Shown piece after piece: positions 56,105-64,000 of a stretch of 64,000 bases of DNA. Location of the stretch: the NCBI GenBank assembly GCA_029962745.1, contig CM057167.1:23155161-23219160 (forward strand), read 5' to 3'. Numbering within the stretch: position 1 is the stretch's first letter; the number at the start of each line of letters is the position of its first letter. The position numbers were made by a program, and so were the translations under genes. This stretch comes from Echinometra lucunter. Its lineage: Eukaryota; Echinodermata; Echinoidea; Camarodonta; Echinometridae. Under the pieces are notes generated by a model, which saw nothing but the letters and a program-made list of their open reading frames with translations, ran no database searches and was not told the origin of the DNA.

Positions 56105-59100
56105 GGCCCTGCTATAAAAACCTGCAACCAATCTTTTCAATCAGCGAAACTTGCCCAGAAAAATTAAACTTGAAATTCGACTTTGGAAATCATAATTTAA
56201 GTCGACGAGAAGCCTCAACCATTCATATTTCGCGGTACGTAGCTTAGACAGAGTGTCTTTCATTTCCTTCTGTCATGTCATGCATGGTATTATTAAAATA
56301 AAGAATTGAAGTGATAACAAATTGGAATTGTATTTTAGTCGGTTGTGACAGGCCATGTAATTCGTGATGATACACACAAACACTTTCAAAACACAACAAA
56401 CAAACAAAATCAAAATATAGGCCTATATGCTTTGCATAACTTTTTTGTTTGCTTTTATTTCTTTCTCTCGAATAAACAAAATTACAACAAAAACAAAACT
56501 GCAAATAAAATTTGATCTTCCATACACTTACATTAACTCTTCACAAATTATTATTTTTTTAAGAGTTCAACTTTTCCTTCAAAGTTAATTTTCATACGAC
56601 ATGATAAATAATGAACAGTAATTCGCTTTTCATAAAGAATCACATAATTTTTCACATAAGTACCATATCCAGTTCCTTAATATTCAACAAATCTCTGATA
56701 AAATGTTATTTTGTTTTTTGTTTTAATAAGAAGACATTATATAACTCTTCGTACCCCTTTAACGCTCGATACGGAAATCAATATTTCTCATTGCAGACGA
56801 CAAAATATTATGGAAAAACACTCTGATTGAAGTTAACGAGAGAGTGTCATTTATTATGACAAGGCTATAGTTACATTATGGGATCTTCTTGACGAAATTG
56901 GTAATATTTTTAACTTCTTTGAATTTGAAAACAGATACAACTTGATTCAATTTCGTAGAACTTTATTTCGTGAAAACAGCTTTTCCCCATAATTGGTATC
57001 CCCAAATGTGAAGAAGGTAAGCCGACATCTCAAGAGACAATGATCAAAAATATAATGAAGGTGACGAAAGTCTGTCGGCATATTCATAGGTTAAGTGTTA
57101 AACAAATTTTTCACTCAGGGCATGTTTGTCAACACGTATCCGTTATGTAAGTTAATTCATCATCTTTTTTTTGTGTAAATCTCAAAACATAAAATAATTA
57201 TCTCGAATTCTGACATGCTCATTCTGTTACATATCCGAAGAAAGTATAGAACGTTTATTTTTAGATGAAAAAGTTGTTCTGAGTAAAAACAATTTCTTGT
57301 TTGGATTTTAAGGAAATGCTGCATGGAATTATCATCTTTATTCAGTATACTCATAAGAAGTGAAAACAAGCAAACAGAAAATACCCAGGTCCATGGCACA
57401 GTACAATTATAAACTACAATTGTGGCAATGGTAGGGTTTAAAACAAATAATGGAATATAAAACACAAACACATAATTATATACAGAACATGAAACTATGA
57501 AGTACATTTAACGATTGGACAAACGTATTCGGAGAGGATCAAGTACTGTATGCCGACATTTCACATATCACAAATTAATTCAATTATAGCAGTAATGATT
57601 TGGGGGGAAATGGATCGTCATACAAATTTTTACATATTTCTCAAATTGATAAAATTATAATATTGATGATCTTGGGGGGAAAAGGACTGTCATATATACG
57701 GAAGAACATCATGGTAGGAAAATTTAGTATTAACAAGGGAAAATAGTAATGTACGATTGAAAAAAAGTATGATAGGTATGACACCAAAGGTAAAAAAAAG
57801 TATGTATATTCATAATAATTCATTACTTTATGTGCCAAATACTATATATTTTCCACCAAATGCAAAAATCAATCAACTCTTTTAAAAGCATGTTAAAGTA
57901 TTATCGCTCTCTTGGACAACTTCATTATCATTTGATAACAGATGGAAAAATATTACTTTGCTTTAAACTTGTATTGTAACATTATGTCCTGTATATTATC
58001 AGATTTTTTGTTGTTGTTGTTGATTCTCTATTGCTTATATTATGAGCATGTATATATTTTGTTATATATTTGTTATATACAGTAAAGTAAAAGGCAGAAC
58101 CTAATAAAGATTTTTCTTTAAAGAAAAAAAAAAGAATTTACAAAGCATTGATGGCGGAAGTACTTTCAGAATAGCTTTTCAGAAGAAGAAGAGTTTGAAT
58201 GCAAAATAGATATAGTGCTAATGCACACACATAAAAAAAAAAAACAATCACGAAACGACAAGGAAAAAGGAAAATAGAAAAAGAAAAAGGAAAACCCAAG
58301 CCGCACACTATACAATCCGTTTGCTATCCAATTTGGAAAAAAATGTTATAGCATTTGATATGAACATTCAAACATGTGAAATCTTAATGATCAACCTTGA
58401 TCAAAGTTTCGAATGGTCGTATGCATGCCAAAATCGAAATTCCGGGCAGTTACTCCGACCACACGGCTTATTTCGCCTTGTCCCTCAAATAGGTGACAGG
58501 AAATAATTAATAATGATTTACAGGGTATATTTATTTTTGTTTTCCAATTTACTCCCCCTCCCCATTACTAAAATTAATGCGCTGTATATGCACCCTCTTT
58601 AATGCACTTCATTAAATTTCAAGTCACCATTTTGTGCTCTGTAAATAACCTCTCACGAATCATCCAAAGTAATTCAAATGGCAATAACCGGCCAATAGCT
58701 TACATTCTGAAAATTGATGATGAATATATTTTTTTAATATATGACTTGGCAAAAATAACGAGAGTCTAATATGAAACCCCAAGAAGGTGGAACTTCCTAC
58801 ACGCATGCATGATTTCACGGTCAAATAACTGTGGGGGAGAGTACAAAATGTGAAAAAAAAAAAAGGAAGTCCCAACCTCTTTACCAATAAGAAACTAAAG
58901 AATAAGGATGGCGGCATCAGGATGGGGGGGGGGGGGGTGGGGAGCATGGGTTACTTTCTTTCTTCCAGATAAAATGAAAACAAACTAGGAAGAAAGAATT
59001 ACTCTTTGAGACCCAGATCCTTTTCTGAGTTAAAAACAAACAAACAAACAAACAAACAAACAAAACAAAACAAAACAAAACAACAACAACAATAGCAAAC

Positions 59101-59193
59101 ATTCATCGTCCCCGATTTCCTGTCTCGGCTTTGATTACCCAGTCCTTTCCTTTAAAAAAATCTTTGTGCGGCCCGTCAGCTAGGTAGATCATA
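56105..59193. other. region upstream of HROB, no gene seen
   Basis: AT-rich throughout, with A-runs near 58120 and 58225 and a half-copy of the 8867 element at 58300-58450 (GCCGCACACTATACAATCCG, then ATGAACATTCAAAC and ATGATCAACCTTGATC). The proximal 150 bp may hold the HROB promoter; no clear core element is visible. Confidence 0.45.
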
Positions 59194-59411
59194 CAGAGGC
59201 AGCGCAAGGGGGCGACCACCCCCTTGATTTTTCAAGTGATGAAAAAAAAAAACAAGAAGAAAAAGATGAAAAAGAAAAAGAAAGAAGAGTATGGGGAAAG
59301 TAAAGAGGGCAGGTTCATGCAAATTATAGCCCTATTTGTTCATTCAAAACGTAAATAAACTCACCCATGGGTCATCTTGCCCCCTATCAAAATACACTGG
59401 CGCCGCCCATG
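59194..59411 (-). mobile_element. hAT-like MITE family M, copy 3
   Basis: Ends CAGAGGCAGCGCAAGGGGG and CTGGCGCCGCCCATG. The minus strand carries GGCAAGATGACCCATGGGTG and AGTTTATTTACGTTTTGAAT as in the other copies. The flanks share only AGAT, so the target duplication is decayed. Confidence 0.7.
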
Positions 59412-59805
59412 AGATGAACTGTAGGCTAAGCCTAAACTGCTTTGATTAGTGCATGTACGTGAACGAATGTTCATTACGAACTTCACTTTGTGATGTATTG
59501 CACGTCATTCGCATTGCTCTCTCAGTAAGAAGATTTTCAGTTGGTTATTATCGTTTGATTCAACAGACTGAGCAAGATGGATTTTCAATCAACTGACATT
59601 ACATACACCAGCACATTTCTACCGGATAGCCCGGCAAAGGATTATAGTAGGCCTCCCATCTTGTTGGTGTTGGAACTAACAAGGTTTGTATCATTATAAG
59701 TTCAAAATTCAGAAATGAATCTCGCTGGAGTGAAAGCAAGTAATGATAATGCTAATATTCTGGATTTTTATAGCGCTTATAAATACTTCTCTCTGATGTC
59801 TGAAT

Positions 59806-61590
59806 TAAACACAACAAAAAAATAACTCCCCCTAAACAGAATGCTTTAACGAAGAGGCTTTGAGCAAAAATGACTTGGCGGAAACGTTCTACACTAATTG
59901 ACCAACTTTTGTGTGAAAATGAGATTGATCCGTCAGTTCATGCATGAGTGAGCAGACACTAAAGGGGAAAAATGTCACTTTTTCAAGTTCACAAGAATCA
60001 TGTCGTGGCTTTGAGTCAAGGATATTAGAACAAATTTCAAGTTTTCAGCGTGTGAAGACATGCAACATAAATTTAATGTGCTTCCCAACATACCAAATGA
60101 TTTGAGCGCCGAATTTCACACTATCTTGAGTGAGCACAAGGTGAAAATTGCAACAACAACGACAACAACAACAAAAATGCAGTTTTTACATCTTTCGCGC
60201 GGTAAATTTCATCTAATGCGAAGGGATTGATGTGTTGGAACGGTGTATGCAACTTTTGCAATTGATACCTATTAATTCACTATTAATTCACGGTTGAATG
60301 AACACATGATTAAAACAAAATATCAATAACTTAGAATTATGAAGTATGTATTGCTTTATTTTTGTACACTAAAAATCATTTGAATGACATTTTCAACATG
60401 TTTATATGACCGATGTACATGTATCAATGATCCCATGGTATTTTCATTGAAAGTTCACGCTTCAATGAGCACGTGGGACTGGAAAAGCCCTTTTCTTACT
60501 TATGGGCCAAAATTCGATTGCTTAATTTTAGTTAACCATCACAAGTCTTTTTGAGTCTTGGGAAGCCTGCATTTCATTGAAATCCCGATCTCTTACGCTT
60601 CAGTAAGCAAAAGGATAATAAAATCATGCAAATGAGAAGATAGTTTAGGGCTTTGTCCCTGCTCCGTGCCGTATCGGATACTTAATTTGGCGTAAGATCC
60701 TGTTAGCTAGTGACCTCCTGAAGATATGGGCCAAATTTCATGAAAAAACTCACAGTAGAATGATCTATAATCATCAATGAAAAGAGGCCAATTTTAATTT
60801 GTTAAAACTCTGCTTCCTGACTGTACATAAATGGGGGAGGAAATAAAAAGTGAAATTAGGTGAATTTTTTTTCACCTTGTGCTCATTCAAGCGTGAAATT
60901 TGGCGCTCAAGTCATTTGGCATGTTGGGAAGCACATGAAATTTATGTTGCATGTCTTCAAACGCTGAAAACTTGAAATTTGTTCCGATATCCTTGACTCA
61001 AAGTCATGACATGATGCATGATGCTCGTGAACTTGAAAAGGTGACATTTTTGCCTTTAGTGTCTGCTCACTTAATTATGCATGACTTCACGGGTGATGTT
61101 CGTTATTCCGAAGTTTTGTTTTTCCGAAGGTTCGTTATTCTGAAACAGGCAAATTGCGTATACCTAGATGTTCCTTAGTCGGAAAATGAAAAAAGGATTC
61201 GTCAATCCGATAATTTGTGGCGTTATTCCGAAGGTTCTTTCGTCCGAAAGTAAAATAAGGTTCGTTAATCCGAAAAAAGAAATAAGGTTCGTTAGTCCGA
61301 AAATAACTAACGAACTAACGAAAACCTTATTCTGATTAACGAACCTTCAGAATAACAACCTTTCTTTCATTTTCGGAATAACGAACCTTCGGAATAAACG
61401 AACCTTCGGAATAACGAACCTTCGGAATAACGAATTGTAATCGACTTTACGGATGAATCTCATTTTCACACTGAAGTTGGTCAATTAATGTTGGGACATT
61501 CCTACCAAGTCATTTTTGCTCATAGCCTCATCGTTGAAAATTTACAGCATTTTGTTTAGGGGGGGGGTAATTACTTTTTTGTTGTGTTTA
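59806..61590. mobile_element. 1.8-kb foldback with long arms
   Basis: The left end TAAACACAACAAAAAAATAA and the right end TTACTTTTTTGTTGTGTTTA are inverted. The arms stay complementary for about 350 bp (GACTTGGCGG.../CCAAGTC, TCACAAG.../CTTGTGA, ATGTTGCATGTCTTCA, AATGATTTGAGCGCC/GGCGCTCAAGTCATTT). The loop is about 700 bp and non-coding. The right arm is broken by a 351-bp insertion. Confidence 0.82.
61091..61441. mobile_element. CGAAGGTTCGTTATTCC repeat element nested in the foldback arm
   Basis: Flanked by GACTTCAC (61083-61090) and GACTTTAC (61442-61449), 7 of 8 identical. The left half repeats TTCGTTATTCCGAAGGTTCG words and the right half CCTTCGGAATAACGAACC words, making the whole element self-complementary. 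Diverged relatives occur at 6930-7120 and 11040-11240. Confidence 0.8.
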
Positions 61591-61892
61591 GATTTTCTAA
61601 GAGTCTAGAAGTGGCGTATAGTGGATGAGCATTGTGTTTGAATGGCTAAAAAATGATTTTTGTTTAAAGAAGCAACCAATCAATTAACAAAATAACAACA
61701 ACAACAACAAAACCAAAACAATACAATACAAAATCTGTCTTCATACGTTTGCAGGGGTAGAGCATAAACAATTTGCTTTCCTGCCTTTAAGGATTTATTT
61801 GACTCTTTCAAGGGACAATTCGTGGCAGAGGAAATTTCCATTGACTTACATTCAAGAATTAATCAATAGTCAGGGGCAGACTAGCCATGGAA

Positions 61893-62040
61893 ATTTTTTG
61901 GAGAAAGAGAAGAAAAGAGGAAGAAGAAGATGAAGAAGGAAAATAAGATGAAGAAGAAGAAAATGATGAAGAGTAGGAAGAAGAAGAGGGAGAAGAAGGG
62001 GAAAAAAGAGAGGAGAAAGAAAAGAGGAAGAAGAAATAAA
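61893..62040. repeat. GAA/GAAGAG purine tract
   Basis: About 150 bp nearly all purine on the + strand. The Ser/Phe/Leu-rich frames opposite are artefacts. Confidence 0.95.
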
Positions 62041-62294
62041 AAATAACATGTAAATTGACAAGAAATATAAAAGGAGAGAGGGGAATAGAAAAAAGCATGA
62101 AAGAGGGAGAGAGAGAGAGAGAAAGAGGATGAAATTAGTATGTTGAGTGATGGTGATAGTGAGACCAGCCGGTCCTCAAATCACAATATTATACACTATA
62201 CTTCCAATTAAAAATTCCATTCAAATCAGACTGCATTCAGAATTACAGTCATATCAGATCAAATCAGAAATTACATTCAACAGTTAGCATGTCT

Positions 62295-62990
62295 TGTTAC
62301 AGACTTTAATAGCAAAAGGAATAAACGAATTCAAATAACGATTTAGCCTGCACTTTGCAGACTAAAGTCGTTTGCCTGATCTCATCCAGCGAAAACATGG
62401 AATGGGGTGTTGGGGATCTTTCATAATATTCTCAACTTTCTTAAGAATTCGGACAGAGCAAATATCATCTGGTATGAAATTATCCCCAACTATTTTGCCT
62501 GTTTGGTTCAACAACCTTTGAATTTTTGTACGGTCACACTTTCTTAAACTACAGTACCAGGAGAGGCAGCCATAAAGAATAGTGCTCTCAACGATTGCAG
62601 TGTAGAAGAGTTTTAGAATGGTCTTATCAACATGGAAAGATTTGAGTTTCCTGAGAAAGTGAAGCTTTCCATAGCCTTTTGCCATAACATGTTTGCCTTG
62701 TTCTTCCCAGTTTAGCTTCTCAACAATTACTACACCCAGATATTTATATTTTGGAACGACTTCAATGACAGAACTGTGGATAATAACTGGACTTACAGCA
62801 ACATTTAGCTTCTTCCTATGATCGAATACAATTTCCTTTTCATTGAGTAATAGATAGTTAGAATAACACCACTGTACAAAAGAGTTCAATGTTCTCCTAT
62901 ATTCGTCGTTCTTCGAAATGAGTCCAATGATAACCGTGTCATCGGCGTATTTAAGAATACTTGTATTAACACCATAAGTTTTTGAATTTG
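62295..62990 (-). pseudogene. non-LTR retrotransposon reverse transcriptase fragment (L2/CR1-like), 5'-truncated with in-frame stop
   Basis: The minus-strand frame shows the RT catalytic motif KYADDTVIIG (YADD at 62938-62949), then LLLNEKE, VPKYKYLGVVI, LHFLRKLKSF, KLFYTAIVESTILYGCLSWY, RLLNQTGKIVG and DPQHP, the usual C-terminal order of vertebrate-style L2/Maui/Rex-like LINEs. After RSGKRL a TAG (62364-62362) interrupts, but the same frame continues SAKCRLNRYLNSFIPFAIKV, the conserved terminal block, so the stop is a disabling mutation. The endonuclease and the first RT motifs are absent; the sequence upstream is low-complexity. Confidence 0.88.
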
Positions 62991-63010
62991 AGTTTGAATT
63001 TCTTTTTCGG

Positions 63011-64000
63011 GATTGCGATTTCAATTTCGAGAAGAGAGAGAGAGAGAGGGGGGGGGGGTGGGCGGGGAAGCCCAAAGGAGGCAAAGTGATCACGATGATA
63101 CAACATCATCTCCCACCTTGACATTCTCTCGAAAAACTCGCTGTCACGAATTTCATTCATTCACCTGATGTGCAGCCAGCCCACAATTGCCCTTTGAACT
63201 CCCGTACACACGCAACGTTCCTTTATCTACAAAATATCCAAGTCAGTCCATCATCAGGAAAACGACTGCACTACTTTTGATGTAGACTCTTTTGATAAGT
63301 TTCTGTTGATCATAATATCCATGATATCTGTCAAGAAATTTTGTTTCGGCTTTTTTTTTTTTTAGACAGTTTTGTGTATATTAATGTGAGACCGTATACA
63401 TAAATTATTATGCGTAAACCACGGACGAATAAATTTTGGTATTAGTCTTCTAATGGGGAAATAGGAGAAAATCTTATCCGTCAGAGGTAAAACAGCGTTC
63501 ACCGGCAGCCCTTTCGAAGACTTTGAAGGCCCATTTCCATTCTTGTGAAAAAAAAGGAATTTATGGCTTTCCTGCCCATCAAACTCCCGGGCCCCCCCCC
63601 CCCCCACCCCCGCCCTCTACTGACAAAGCTTGCATGCAGGAGACAGGATCGATGTACCAAAAGTCCATATCTGTCAAAATTTCAATTCGTTCCCCTTTCG
63701 GAAAATGAGAATCCACCGATGTCAGCTTTTAACATTGTAATCATAATCATTCTGTGTGATAATAAACTGTTCATGTATATACGTAAAAGGTCGCAGCTCT
63801 CGTCACTTGCACAAGCTCATAATCACGATCAAGCTGCACCAGTTTTACCCCCCCCCCCCAAAAAAAAAAATAAATAAATAAAATAAAATAAAAAATAAGC
63901 TCCGAACTGCGATAAGGAAACCATTTTTTTTTTAGGGATCCTCTATCGTCTCCTTCTCTTATACTGCTTTCACACCAAGGTACGGTCGCTGCGACCGTTC
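63011..64000. other. intergenic, edge of window
   Basis: Holds (GA)n with a G run (63031-63059) and poly-C runs at 63590 and 63849. At the very end CTTTCACACCAAGGTACGGT resembles the start of a TIR element cut by the window edge. No gene seen. Confidence 0.4.

Overview
This window is animal nuclear DNA: spliced genes with GT/AG introns, intronless intergenic space full of short inverted-repeat transposons, long poly-G/poly-C tracts and no operons. Gene content plus repeat style (tRNA-derived SINEs with a GGTTCGATCC B box, foldback MITEs, L2-like LINE debris, very frequent ACATGTA words) fits a marine deuterostome, most likely a sea urchin. The species call is inference; no ribosomal or mitochondrial marker is present.

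Three protein genes can be assembled exon by exon. (1) A 12-TM monocarboxylate-transporter-like (SLC16/MFS) gene on the + strand, 4240-13148, six coding exons, 545 aa. (2) CIR1 (corepressor interacting with RBPJ) on the - strand, 30292 down to 21932, six coding exons, 497 aa. (3) HROB (homologous recombination OB-fold protein, formerly C17orf53/MCM8IP) on the - strand, about 56104 down to 35126, eight coding exons, 916 aa. All splice phases join cleanly. The transporter and CIR1 are convergent, CIR1 and HROB are tandem. No functional link between them is visible.

Layout: 1-4.2 kb intergenic with MITEs; 4.2-13.1 kb transporter; 13.1-21.9 kb gene-poor with foldbacks and SINEs; 21.9-30.3 kb CIR1; 30.4-35.1 kb gene-poor with TTAA-flanked foldbacks; 35.1-56.1 kb HROB, its introns swollen by transposons; 56.1-64 kb upstream AT-rich DNA with a large foldback and a dead LINE reverse transcriptase.

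The most unusual signals are: a complete cloverleaf tRNA gene (Arg-like body, anticodon position UUA, i.e. an ochre-reading anticodon) sealed inside a 200-bp inverted-repeat element at 5446-5646; three intronic elements built the same way (short terminal inverted repeats around a 150-161 bp tandem array), belonging to two unrelated sequence families that both carry TGACCTTTGACC, the core of a DR1 nuclear-receptor site, in most repeat units; a recurrent class of non-autonomous elements flanked by TTAA; and a 4.0-kb hAT-like element with a perfect 8-bp target duplication that contains a 2.8-kb piggyBac-like element with perfect 16-bp termini.
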